Positions 40,385 through 48,082 of a stretch of 64,000 nucleotides of DNA are shown here, piece after piece (the first letter of the stretch is position 1; every line of letters begins with the position of its first letter). Under the pieces are notes generated by a model, which worked only from the letters and a program-made list of their open reading frames with translations, had not been told where the DNA came from and ran no database searches. A program made the translations under genes and the position numbers. Location: contig NZ_CP074371.1 in NCBI RefSeq assembly GCF_018362975.1, forward strand, positions 1,798,001-1,862,000. The letters are read 5' to 3'. This stretch comes from Nocardia tengchongensis (GTDB taxonomy: Bacteria > Actinomycetota > Actinomycetes > Mycobacteriales > Mycobacteriaceae).

Positions 40385-41611
40385 TTACGCAGCCGGTTCG
40401 GGCAGGGCCAGGTGGGTGGGCAGGCGCGCCTTGACCCGGAATCCGCCGTCGGCCTTGGGTTCGGCGGACAGTTGCCCGCCGAGCGCGTGGGCGCGTTCGG
40501 TCATGCCGGTGATGCCGTGCCCGCCGCTGGGTGACTGCGGTGCGGGCTGCCGGGTGGGCCGGGTGTTGTCGATGGTGAGCTGGAGTCGTTCGGCCGAATA
40601 GTGCACGGTGACCAGCACACTCGCGCCGGGCGCGTGCCGCACCACGTTGGTGAGCGATTCCTGCACAATGCGGGCGGCGGCCACGTCGACGACGGCGGGC
40701 AGTCGGCGGGGCCCGCCGGTGACCATGGTGTGCACCTCCAGTCCGGCGGCGCGAGCCGGGCCGGTGAGCTTGCCGAGGTCGGTGATGCCGATGGTGGGCG
40801 CGGTGGGTGCGGCCACGGTGGCGGTGCCGCCGCGGATGGATCGCAGCAGGGCGTTGACCTCGCCGAGCGCGTCCTTGCTGGCGGTCTTGATGGCGGCCAG
40901 CGCGGTGGCGGCCTGTTCGGGTTTGCGGTCGAACAGTTCCAGGGCGACGGAGGACTGCACGTTGATCAGCGAAAGGCTGTGTGCGAGTACGTCGTGCAGT
41001 TCGCGGGCGATGGCGAGGCGTTCCTCGCTGACCCGCTGTTCGCGTTCGGCCGTTTCGAGGGCGTGCTGGGCGCGGGCCCGCTCGCGTTCGGCTTGTTCCT
41101 CCCGTTCGGCGGCTTCGGCGCGTTGCCGCCGGGCGACGAGCGCGACGCGGCGTTGCCGCAGGCCTTCCGCGGCGGCGGCGAGCAGGAAAAGCCAAGCGAG
41201 TAAACCGAATTCCTGCCAGGCGCTGGTGTGGTAGCCGCGCCAGCCGGGGACCGGCCACACCATGAGCAGGTAGCCGAAGGCCACGAATGGGTAGGTGTAC
41301 CAACGGGATCCGCGGACGGCGGCGGTCATGAAGGCGACGATGAGCGAGGCGAAGACCGGCCCGTAGCCATAACCGAACAGTAGGTATGCGACGGTGATGA
41401 TCATCGTCCCGTAGAACACGGCCAGCGGCTGCCACCGGCGTAGCAGCAGGAGCACCGGACCCGCCGCGAGCAGCAGGTATCCGAACGCGTCGAGCTCATG
41501 CACCACGGTCTGGTGATGGTTGGCCAGGGTACCCAGGCCCAGCTGTATCGCCCCCACCGCCAAAGCCGGGAGCGCATCGCGCCGACCCAGCGTTCCCCCG
41601 CGTGTGTCCAT
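40385..41611 (-). CDS. Sensor histidine kinase (HisKA_3 type)
   Basis: A 408-residue membrane sensor with about five to six N-terminal membrane segments (residues 15-160, little external loop), a coiled coil (EREEQAERERARAQHALETA), the dimerisation/phosphoacceptor helix with His in ARELHDVLAHSLSLI (about residue 211), and an ATPase domain ending in GGHGITGMTERAHALGG. The lack of a large external domain fits intramembrane sensing of envelope stress or antibiotics. Partners are the downstream regulator and the divergent ABC exporter. Confidence 0.93.
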   Translation of the reverse strand: MDTRGGTLGRRDALPALAVGAIQLGLGTLANHHQTVVHELDAFGYLLLAAGPVLLLLRRWQPLAVFYGTMIITVAYLLFGYGYGPVFASLIVAFMTAAVRGSRWYTYPFVAFGYLLMVWPVPGWRGYHTSAWQEFGLLAWLFLLAAAAEGLRQRRVALVARRQRAEAAEREEQAERERARAQHALETAEREQRVSEERLAIARELHDVLAHSLSLINVQSSVALELFDRKPEQAATALAAIKTASKDALGEVNALLRSIRGGTATVAAPTAPTIGITDLGKLTGPARAAGLEVHTMVTGGPRRLPAVVDVAAARIVQESLTNVVRHAPGASVLVTVHYSAERLQLTIDNTRPTRQPAPQSPSGGHGITGMTERAHALGGQLSAEPKADGGFRVKARLPTHLALPEPAA

Positions 41612-41617
41612 AGCTGC

Positions 41618-41623
41618 ACCGTA
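41618..41623 (-). promoter_or_regulatory. -10 box of a leaderless promoter for the sensor kinase gene
   Basis: On the minus strand TACGGT lies six bases before ATG 41611. Confidence 0.5.
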
Positions 41624-41659
41624 GCGCCGTCGGCGGGCAGTGGCACGGTGTCGCACCGA

Positions 41660-41703
41660 AATACGTCCGGAAGCGATGCCGGAATACGTCCGGATACGTA
41701 CGG
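41660..41703. promoter_or_regulatory. Repeated ATACGTCCGG boxes before the ABC exporter genes
   Basis: AATACGTCCGGA occurs at 41660-41671 and 41683-41694 (23-base period), and ATACGTACGG follows at 41694-41703. They lie between the divergent sensor kinase and ABC transporter genes, 57-100 bases upstream of the ATPase ATG, where a NarL-type activator would be expected to bind. The assignment to this regulator is inference. Confidence 0.55.
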
Positions 41704-41759
41704 CCGATCACGCGCCGGGACGGATTACTTTCCGCGCCCGGAATCGGATCGTGGAGGGC

Positions 41760-42656
41760 ATGAACGAAGCGATCGCCGTCACCGACCGGTTGACCAAGCG
41801 CTACGGCTCCCACCTGGCGGTGGACGCCGTCGGCATGACCGTCCACCGCGGTGAGATCTACGGTTTCCTGGGCCCGAACGGCGCCGGCAAGACCACCACC
41901 CTGCGCATGCTGGCCGGTCTCATCCGCCCGTCCTCGGGCAGCGCGACCGTGCTCGGCCGCGCGCCCGGCGATCCGGATGCGTTGCGCCGCATGGGGGTTC
42001 TGATCGAGGGACCCGGTTTCTACCCCTACCTGTCGGGCCGTGACAACCTGCGCGTCCTGGCCCGCTATCGGGGTGTCGGCGACGACGCGGTCGCCGATGC
42101 CCTGGACCGGGTGGCTCTGTCCGCGCGCGGCGGGGACCGCTTCCGCACCTACTCCCTCGGCATGAAGCAGCGCCTCGGTGTCGCGGCCGCCCTGCTCGGC
42201 CGCCCCGACCTGCTGATCCTCGACGAACCCACCAACGGCCTGGACCCGGCCGGCATGGCCGACATGCGGGAACTCATCACCGGACTCGCCGCCGACGGGC
42301 ACACCGTCGTGCTGTCCAGTCACCTGCTCAGCGAAGTGCAGGAGATCTGCGACCGGGTCGGCGTCATCTCCGGTGGACGGCTGCTCACCGAATCGACGGT
42401 GCGGGAACTGCGCGGCCAGGCCTCGCTGCTGGTCCGCGCCGAGCCGATGGCGGTGGCGCTCCCGGCCGTGCGCGCGGCGGTGGGGGAGCGGTCGGCGCTG
42501 CTGACCGCCGCCGGGATCCGGGTCGACGCGGGCGCCGCCCAGGCCCCCGTGGTGGCGCGCGCGGTCATCGAGTCGGGCGCGGACCTGCTCGAGCTGCGCA
42601 GTGACGAAAAGACCTTGGAAGAAGTGTTTTTCGAGATGACGGAGACGGCGAAATGA
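41760..42656 (+). CDS. ABC transporter ATP-binding protein (exporter type)
   Basis: A 298-residue ATPase with Walker A GFLGPNGAGKTTTLRMLAGL, signature YSLGMKQRLGVA, Walker B LLILDEPTNGLDPAG and a switch His in VVLSSHLLSEV. The C-terminal 80 residues are the extension of bacitracin/antibiotic-type exporters. ATG 41760 has GTGGAGGGC. The permease ATG overlaps the stop. With the divergent two-component system it forms a typical sensed antimicrobial-efflux module; the drug is unknown. Confidence 0.93.
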   Translation: MNEAIAVTDRLTKRYGSHLAVDAVGMTVHRGEIYGFLGPNGAGKTTTLRMLAGLIRPSSGSATVLGRAPGDPDALRRMGVLIEGPGFYPYLSGRDNLRVLARYRGVGDDAVADALDRVALSARGGDRFRTYSLGMKQRLGVAAALLGRPDLLILDEPTNGLDPAGMADMRELITGLAADGHTVVLSSHLLSEVQEICDRVGVISGGRLLTESTVRELRGQASLLVRAEPMAVALPAVRAAVGERSALLTAAGIRVDAGAAQAPVVARAVIESGADLLELRSDEKTLEEVFFEMTETAK

Positions 42657-43528
42657 CCGATCTGCAGACCCACGGCGCATTCGGAGATCTGGTGGCCAGC
42701 ACCCGCGCCGAACTGCTGCGGCTGCGCAAGTGGCCGGCCTTCTGGATCGTGCTGGGCACCTGGGTTCTGTTGAACCTCACCTTCGCGTACCTGTTCAACT
42801 ACCTCGCCTACACGACCGGCAGCAGCACGCGCATGTCCAACGGCCTGCCTCGTGAGGCGCTGCTGCAGCAGATGCTGCCCGCGGCGGTGCCGGAGGTGTT
42901 CACGCAGGGCATGGCGCTGTTCGGGGGCGCGCTCATGCTGGTGCTGGGGGCGCTGGCGACGGGCAGCGGTTACGGCTGGGGCAGCTGGAAAACCGCACTC
43001 GCGCAGGGTCCTTCGCGGGTGAGCGTGATCGGGGCGGTGGTGCTCAGCCTGGCCGTGACGGTGGTCGCGCTGGTGCTGGTCGCCTTCGTGGTCGACACCG
43101 GCGTGGCGGCGCTCATCGCGGGCACCCAGGGGCAATCGCTGGCGCTGCCGTCGCTGGGACAGATGCTGCTCGGAATCGGTTCGGGCGCCGCGATTCTGGG
43201 TATGTGGACGCTGGTGGGCGCGCTGATCGGGACGGCGGCTCGCGGGCCCGCGCTGGCGGTCGGCCTGGGCCTGGTCTGGGTGCTGGTGGTGGAGAACCTG
43301 CTGCGCGGGTTCGGCGCGATCTTCTCGCCCATCCGGGCGATCACCGATCACCTGCCCGGCACGGCGGCCGGTTCCCTGGCGGGTTCGCTGCGGACGGTGA
43401 GCGGCCCGGCCACGCCCGGTGTCCTGAATGTGCTCTCGCGCGGCGAATCCCTGCTGTTCCTGGCGGGTTACGTGGTCCTGTTCGTGGCCGGGACGGTGTG
43501 GCTGATCCGCCGCCGCGACATGGTCTGA
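42653..43528 (+). CDS. ABC transporter permease (exporter type)
   Basis: A 291-residue membrane protein with about six segments (residues 28-50, 80-105, 127-150, 171-195, 200-225 and 262-283), including ILGMWTLVGALIGTAARGPA and FLAGYVVLFVAGTVWLI. It is the ABC-2-type permease partner of the ATPase whose stop its ATG overlaps (ATGA). No other transporter domain is visible. Confidence 0.9.
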   Translation: MTDLQTHGAFGDLVASTRAELLRLRKWPAFWIVLGTWVLLNLTFAYLFNYLAYTTGSSTRMSNGLPREALLQQMLPAAVPEVFTQGMALFGGALMLVLGALATGSGYGWGSWKTALAQGPSRVSVIGAVVLSLAVTVVALVLVAFVVDTGVAALIAGTQGQSLALPSLGQMLLGIGSGAAILGMWTLVGALIGTAARGPALAVGLGLVWVLVVENLLRGFGAIFSPIRAITDHLPGTAAGSLAGSLRTVSGPATPGVLNVLSRGESLLFLAGYVVLFVAGTVWLIRRRDMV

Positions 43529-43589
43529 GGCCCAACCGAACACGTCGATCAGGCCGCTCATTCTTTCGATGAGCGGTCGTGTCGCCGTG

Positions 43590-44195
43590 TCAGGGCCGGG
43601 CCGGATCCAGCACGCGGTGTGCGAGTTTCGCCAGCCCGGCGGCGATCTGGTCGGAATCGAGCCCGCGGTTCCGCTGCTGCCGGAACACCTCGGCGGCGAG
43701 CGGGGCGAGCAGGGTGTCGACGAGTGAATCCGGTTCGGCCACATCGGCTTCGGTCAGCAGCATGCGGACGTGGACGGCCCACAACTGATAGGCGCCGGTC
43801 TGGAATCGCGCGCCCCCGGTCTCCGCGCCGAGCGCCAGATGGGCGTGGGTGTCGAGCAATTCGATCATGGCGGCGTAGAACGCGGCGAGCCGTTCGGCGG
43901 GTGGCGCGCCCGGCCCGAGTGGCGGTTCCCCGCGCAGCAGCTGTTCCTGGAGCGCGCGCTCGTGTTCGTCCAGCAGCGCCACCGCGATCGAGCCGACGTC
44001 CGGGTAGCGCCGGTACAGCGTGCCGCGTCCGACCCCGGCCGCCTTGGCGATGTCGTCCATGGTGACGGTGCGCGGATCGTGGTCGGCGAACAGCCGGGCG
44101 GCGGCGGCCAGCACCTTGGCCCGGTTGCGGGCCGCGTCGGCGCGTTCGGCGGGCGCGGGCGGGTCGTTGAGCAACGGTAGGCCGCGGGTGTTCAT
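43590..44195 (-). CDS. TetR-family transcriptional repressor
   Basis: A 201-residue TetR regulator. The N-terminal helix-turn-helix is RAKVLAAAARLFADHDPRTV followed by DDIAKAAGVGRGTLYRRYPD (residues 25-65); the rest is the ligand-binding helical domain. It is divergent from the azoreductase/SMR genes. Two near-identical operator-like sites lie in the 105-base spacer, so it probably represses that operon and perhaps itself. ATG 44195 is preferred; the promoter spacing suggests a leaderless transcript. Confidence 0.92.
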   Translation of the reverse strand: MNTRGLPLLNDPPAPAERADAARNRAKVLAAAARLFADHDPRTVTMDDIAKAAGVGRGTLYRRYPDVGSIAVALLDEHERALQEQLLRGEPPLGPGAPPAERLAAFYAAMIELLDTHAHLALGAETGGARFQTGAYQLWAVHVRMLLTEADVAEPDSLVDTLLAPLAAEVFRQQRNRGLDSDQIAAGLAKLAHRVLDPARP

Positions 44196-44202
44196 GCAGC
44201 TC

Positions 44203-44208
44203 ACTGTA
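44203..44208 (-). promoter_or_regulatory. -10 box of a leaderless tetR promoter
   Basis: On the minus strand TACAGT lies seven bases before ATG 44195. Confidence 0.5.
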
Positions 44209-44220
44209 GCCGTCGAGAAA

Positions 44221-44243
44221 TAAGTGGACAACATGTCCGGTTA
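44221..44243. promoter_or_regulatory. Operator-like site 1 (TetR)
   Basis: TAAGTGGACA-ACA-TGTCCGGTTA contains the inverted repeat GGACA-N3-TGTCC. It is the reverse complement of site 2 with few changes and overlaps a possible -10 (TAGTGT, 44242-44247) of the azoreductase gene. Confidence 0.65.
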
Positions 44244-44262
44244 GTGTCTACCGTCGTGGAAG

Positions 44263-44284
44263 TAACCGGACACGCCGTCCACTT
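44263..44284. promoter_or_regulatory. Operator-like site 2 (TetR)
   Basis: TAACCGGACA-CGC-CGTCCACTT matches the reverse complement of site 1 at all but a few central positions. The two sites start 42 bases apart, about four helical turns, on the same DNA face. Confidence 0.62.
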
Positions 44285-44300
44285 GATCGGAGACCCGCAC

Positions 44301-44948
44301 ATGACCGCCCTGCTGCACCTCGACGCCAGCGCCCGCCGCACCTCCATCAGCCGCCTGCTGGGCGCGGAATTCGCCGCGGCCTGGAGCGCCGAACACCCCG
44401 ACGGCCACTACGTCCACCGGGACCTGGCCGCCGACCCGATCCCCTTCATCGGGGAGGGCTGGACCGAACTGTGCGACCGCGTCCTGGCCCACGGCAGCAC
44501 CGATCTCGACCGGCTGGCCGACCTGGTGAATTCACCCGCGCAGCAGGCGGCCTGGGAGATCGTCGAACCGCTGCTGGCGGAGGTCCGCGCCGCCGACGTG
44601 GTGCTGATCGGCACCCCGATGTACAACTACTCGATCCCGGCGAGCCTCAAGGCCTGGCTGGACCAGATCACCTTCCCGCGAATGTCGCTGGCCCCCACCC
44701 GTTTCGTCGTGGTGACCGCGCGCGGCGGCGCGTACTCCCCGGGCGCGCCGAAGGCGATCTACGACTACCAGGAGCGCTACCTGCGCGACTTCTTCGCGGG
44801 CCATTTCGCGGTCCAGGACGCGGCTTTCGTCAATGCCGAGCTGGTGAACGCCCGGCACGACCCGGCCTTGGCCCATCTGCGCGACAAGCACGACGCCTCC
44901 TACGCGGCCGCCCTCGACGCGGTGCGCGCGCTCGGTAAGGAGTACTGA
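44301..44948 (+). CDS. azoR: FMN-dependent NADH-azoreductase / quinone reductase
   Basis: A 215-residue flavodoxin-fold enzyme that reduces azo dyes and quinones by two electrons. It starts LLHLDASARRTSISRLLG (FMN phosphate loop) and has GTPMYNYSIPASLKAWLDQI and VVVTARGGAYSPG, the AzoR signature loops. ATG 44301 is used. The downstream SMR gene follows after one base, so reduction and export of a toxic aromatic compound are probably coupled under TetR control. Confidence 0.9.
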   Translation: MTALLHLDASARRTSISRLLGAEFAAAWSAEHPDGHYVHRDLAADPIPFIGEGWTELCDRVLAHGSTDLDRLADLVNSPAQQAAWEIVEPLLAEVRAADVVLIGTPMYNYSIPASLKAWLDQITFPRMSLAPTRFVVVTARGGAYSPGAPKAIYDYQERYLRDFFAGHFAVQDAAFVNAELVNARHDPALAHLRDKHDASYAAALDAVRALGKEY

Positions 44949-44949
44949 A

Positions 44950-45270
44950 ATGAACTGGCTGGTCCTGGGTTTGGCCGGCGTGGTGGAGATCGCGTGGTCG
45001 CAGTCCATCAAGCCGACCCAGAATTTCACCAAGCCGCTGCCCACCCTGGTGTGCTTCCTGCTCGCGGCGGTCGCGGTGTACCTGCTGTCGCATGCCATGC
45101 AGTCACTACCGGTGGGCACGGCGTACGCGATCTTCACCGGAATCGGCGCGGTCGGTGCGATCGTGCTGGGCGTGGTGGTGCAGAAGGATCCGCTGAGCGC
45201 GGGCCGGGTGCTGGCGCTGTCCATGATCATCGGCGGCATCGTGCTGGCTCGGGTCACCAATCCCGGGTGA
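44950..45270 (+). CDS. Small multidrug resistance (SMR) transporter, Gdx/SugE-like
   Basis: A 106-residue protein with four membrane helices. The start MNWLVLGLAGVVEIAWSQS has the membrane-embedded Glu (about residue 13) used for proton-coupled export. The N-terminal Trp and the VGTAYAIFTGIGAVGAIVLG segment look more like the guanidinium-export (Gdx/SugE) branch than the QacE branch. Only one SMR gene is present, so it would work as an antiparallel homodimer. It is translated right after the azoreductase and shares its TetR control. Confidence 0.88.
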   Translation: MNWLVLGLAGVVEIAWSQSIKPTQNFTKPLPTLVCFLLAAVAVYLLSHAMQSLPVGTAYAIFTGIGAVGAIVLGVVVQKDPLSAGRVLALSMIIGGIVLARVTNPG

Positions 45271-45300
45271 GAGCGGGCGGGGGCGGTATCGTCGCGGCCC

Positions 45301-45741
45301 ATGGACGTTGCGCCCCTGCGGCCACCCGACCTCGCCGCGCGACCGTTCTTCCTGGTCGCCGAACGCATCATGGCCGCCTCCCCGACCGAGCTCTACCGGA
45401 TGGCCACCAGACAGTTCGGCACCTGGTTCGCCGACCCGGGCTCGGTGCGCATGCGGCCCGCGGTGAACGAACCGTTCTATTTCACCGCGGGCGGCGGCCA
45501 CCCCCACTACGGGCGTTTCCTGCGCCTGGTCCCCGACCGCCTGGTGGAACTCACCTGGGTCACCGGCGGCACCGACGGCGCGGAAACCGTGCTCACGGTG
45601 GAACTCTCGGCGCACGGCGCGGGCACCGCCCTGCGGCTCACCCACGCCGGCTTCCCCGACGAACGCGCCCGCGACCGCCACGAGATGTCCTGGCCGAGCG
45701 TCCTGGAACGCTGGGACCACAGCGCCGCGGTCGCCGTCTGA
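45301..45741 (+). CDS. SRPBCC (AHSA1-like) domain protein
   Basis: A 146-residue START-like fold: MAASPTELYRMATRQFGTWF, then VELTWVTGGTDGAETVLTVE and GTALRLTHAGFPDE are the usual AHSA1/activator-of-Hsp90-like strands. Such proteins bind small hydrophobic ligands; the ligand here is unknown. It begins 30 bases after the SMR gene and may be on the same transcript. Confidence 0.83.
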   Translation: MDVAPLRPPDLAARPFFLVAERIMAASPTELYRMATRQFGTWFADPGSVRMRPAVNEPFYFTAGGGHPHYGRFLRLVPDRLVELTWVTGGTDGAETVLTVELSAHGAGTALRLTHAGFPDERARDRHEMSWPSVLERWDHSAAVAV

Positions 45742-45812
45742 TTCGTTGTCGGTGGGCCTGCGTTCGGTCCGGGGTAGGTTCGAGACGTCTTCCCCCCAAC
45801 GAAAGGACAGTG

Positions 45813-46256
45813 ATGCCTACACGTAGCGCGCGCACCTCGTGGTCCGGCGGTCTGCAGGACGGTTCCGGTCAGGTCGAGCTGGTCAGCTCGGGCGTCGGCA
45901 AGTACGACGTCTCGTTCCCCAAGCGCGCCGCCGACGCGGCCGACGGCACCACCAGCCCCGAAGAACTGATCGCGGCCGCGCACTCCTCCTGCTACGCCAT
46001 GGCCCTGTCGGGCGAGATCGGCAAGGCGGGCGGCACCGTGCAGAGCCTCGACATCACCGCCGACGTGACCCTGGGCCCGGATCCGGCCGGCGGCTTCCGC
46101 ATTTCCAAGATCAAGCTGACCCTGGCCGGCAAGGCGTCGGGCATCGACGAGGCCGGCTTCCTGGCCGCCGCCGAGGCCGCCAAGGCGGGCTGCCCGGTGT
46201 CGAAGGCGCTGACCGGCGTCGACACCATCGAACTGGACGCCACCTTCGAGGCGTAG
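45813..46256 (+). CDS. OsmC-family peroxiredoxin (OsmC subfamily)
   Basis: A 147-residue hydroperoxide reductase. The two reactive Cys are in AAHSSCYAMALSGE (about residue 60) and AKAGCPVSKALTG (about residue 128), with TSPEELIAAAHSSC as the family motif. It detoxifies organic hydroperoxides using thiols. GAAAGGACAG precedes ATG 45813. A strong hairpin follows the stop. Confidence 0.93.
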   Translation: MPTRSARTSWSGGLQDGSGQVELVSSGVGKYDVSFPKRAADAADGTTSPEELIAAAHSSCYAMALSGEIGKAGGTVQSLDITADVTLGPDPAGGFRISKIKLTLAGKASGIDEAGFLAAAEAAKAGCPVSKALTGVDTIELDATFEA

Positions 46257-46263
46257 TGCGTGA

Positions 46264-46295
46264 AGTCCCGGCTGACACTTTTGTCGGCCGGGACT
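46264..46295 (+). terminator. Terminator after osmC
   Basis: AGTCCCGGCTGACA (46264-46277) pairs with TGTCGGCCGGGACT (46282-46295), a 14-bp stem with one G-U pair and a CTTT loop, followed by AATTCTTT. Confidence 0.85.
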
Positions 46296-46401
46296 AATTC
46301 TTTCGGTCAGACCTGGCCCGGAATCGGGCAACGAGCTCGAAATCGGCGCTGCCGCACCGCTAGCCTCGCTGTCACTGACGGTCGAGATCTGGAGGTGAGC
46401 A

Positions 46402-47655
46402 GTGGTCATGGGGTCACCGGTCGCGGTTGATACGGCGCGGGAATCGAATGCCGCGGACTCGCTCCCGCGCGTGCTCGCGCTGGACGCGGCTCGCGGAATC
46501 GCGGTGCTCGGCATGTTCGCGGTCCACGTCGGACCCTCGCGGAAAAGCACCGGCGCGGCCTGGCTGACGGTCTTCGAGGGCCGTTCGGCGGCCCTGTTCG
46601 CGGTGCTGGCGGGCGTCTCGCTGGCCCTGCTGTCCGGTGGGGCGCAACCCGCCACCGGTCTCGACGCCCGCCGCGCGCTGGTGCGCATTGCGGCCCGCGC
46701 GGTACTGGTCGCCCTGCTGGGTCTGGCCCTGGCGCAACTGCATTCCGGGATCGGAATTGCGCTGATCCTGACCTATTACGGCCTGTTCTTCCTGCTGGCT
46801 CTGCCCGCCCTGTGGCTGAGTGCGCGCGGGCTCGCGCTGCTGGCGACGATCTGGGCGATCGCGGGACCGATCGAGTCGTTCTCGCTGCGAAGTCAGCTGG
46901 AGCAGAACGCTTTCGGTGGCGAACCCGATTTCGGCATGTTCACCTCCTGGACCGGCGCGAAGCAGGCGTTTCAGATGCTCGTGCTCACCGGCACCTACCC
47001 GGCTCTAACCTGGATGCCGTTCATCTTCGCCGGGATGGCGCTGGGCCGCTGCGGAATTCGCTCGCTGCGCCCGCTGCCGGTGATCGGGGTCGGCGGGGCC
47101 CTCGCCCTGCTCGGCTACGGCGGTTCGTGGCTGGTGCAGCATCCGTTCGGCGGGCGCGCGCACCTGGTGGAACTGCTCGCCGGGAGCCTGTCGAAGGCGG
47201 GTCTCACCGATTTCGAGCCCGGGCAGATCATCGATGCGCCCGGATACGGCGTGGTGTCCACGGCGAGCCCGTGGTGGCTGACGGTCGCGACCCCGCACAG
47301 CGGCACCCCGTTCGAGGTGTTCGGCGCGACCGGCGTCGCCTTCCTGGTGATCGGCGTACTGATCGCGCTGGTCCCGCGCACCGGAATCGCGTTGCGGCCC
47401 TTGATCGCCGCGGGCTCCTGCGCCCTGAGCCTCTACGTCCTGCAGGTCGTCGCGGTCACCGTGCTGGTGCCGGTCCCGGATCGGGAGGCGACGGCACTGC
47501 CCGGCGGCATGCACGGGCCGGGCTGGGAACTGCTGGCGCTGCTGGCGATCGGTGCGCTGGTGGCGGCGACCCTGTGGCGCCTCCGGTTCCGCCGTGGTCC
47601 GGCGGAATGGCTGCTCCACAGGGTCACCCGGGGTCTCGCCGACCGCGTGCGGTGA
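46402..47655 (+). CDS. DUF418/heparan-alpha-glucosaminide N-acetyltransferase-like membrane protein
   Basis: A 417-residue protein with about ten membrane segments. LPRVLALDAARGIAVLGMF is the family N-terminal motif with the conserved Asp and Arg, and VFEGRSAALFAVLAGVSLAL is typical of DUF418 and HGSNAT-like acyltransferases. The C-terminal part (IALVPRTGIALRPL to YVLQVVAVTVL) is DUF418-like. It could acylate a cell-envelope sugar, but this is not shown. GTG 46402 lies six bases after GGAGG; ATG 46408 is possible. Confidence 0.8.
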   Translation: MVMGSPVAVDTARESNAADSLPRVLALDAARGIAVLGMFAVHVGPSRKSTGAAWLTVFEGRSAALFAVLAGVSLALLSGGAQPATGLDARRALVRIAARAVLVALLGLALAQLHSGIGIALILTYYGLFFLLALPALWLSARGLALLATIWAIAGPIESFSLRSQLEQNAFGGEPDFGMFTSWTGAKQAFQMLVLTGTYPALTWMPFIFAGMALGRCGIRSLRPLPVIGVGGALALLGYGGSWLVQHPFGGRAHLVELLAGSLSKAGLTDFEPGQIIDAPGYGVVSTASPWWLTVATPHSGTPFEVFGATGVAFLVIGVLIALVPRTGIALRPLIAAGSCALSLYVLQVVAVTVLVPVPDREATALPGGMHGPGWELLALLAIGALVAATLWRLRFRRGPAEWLLHRVTRGLADRVR

Positions 47656-47673
47656 CGGCGGGAACGCCTGTGA

Positions 47674-47985
47674 TCAGGCGTTCTTGCCCGCCACGTCCAG
47701 CACGACCTCGAACTCCAGCAGGGACGCGCCGGTCGAGACCGGCTTGCGGGCCTCGCCCGCGTGCGCCTCACGCGCCGGGCCATCCCGCCACGCGGTGAAG
47801 GAGTCTTCCGAATCCCACTGCGTGACAACGAAGTACCGGTTGTCGCCGGCGACGGGGCGGAGCAGCTGGAAGCCCAGGAAGCCGGGCGAGTTCTCCACCG
47901 CGTGCGCGCGCTGCGCGAAGCGCTTCTCCAGTTCGGGGCCCGCGCCCTCGGGGACCTCGATTGCGTTGATCTTGACGACTGCCAT
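47674..47985 (-). CDS. mhuD: Heme-degrading monooxygenase, MhuD-like
   Basis: A 103-residue antibiotic-biosynthesis-monooxygenase fold protein, very like mycobacterial MhuD: MAVVKINAIEVPEGAGPELE (with Asn7), RAHAVENSPGFLGFQLLRPV, VTQWDSEDSFTAW and the heme-ligand His in REAHAGEARKP (about residue 75). MhuD opens heme without releasing CO and frees iron. In M. tuberculosis it also lies near the alpha/beta hydrolase (Rv3591c). It is divergent from that hydrolase here, and both promoters look leaderless. Confidence 0.92.
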   Translation of the reverse strand: MAVVKINAIEVPEGAGPELEKRFAQRAHAVENSPGFLGFQLLRPVAGDNRYFVVTQWDSEDSFTAWRDGPAREAHAGEARKPVSTGASLLEFEVVLDVAGKNA

Positions 47986-47992
47986 GGGCCCG

Positions 47993-47998
47993 AGGCTA
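47993..47998 (-). promoter_or_regulatory. -10 box of a leaderless mhuD promoter
   Basis: On the minus strand TAGCCT lies seven bases before ATG 47985. Confidence 0.5.
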
Positions 47999-48070
47999 CG
48001 CCTCACCGCCACCGGCTCGGGGCGACGCCCCGCCGGGCGGGGGCGGCAGCGGCCCGCGCGCCGCGCGCCC

Positions 48071-48076
48071 TACATT
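48071..48076 (+). promoter_or_regulatory. -10 box of a leaderless promoter for the hydrolase gene
   Basis: TACATT stands six bases before GTG 48083. Confidence 0.5.
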
Positions 48077-48082
48077 GGTGGC

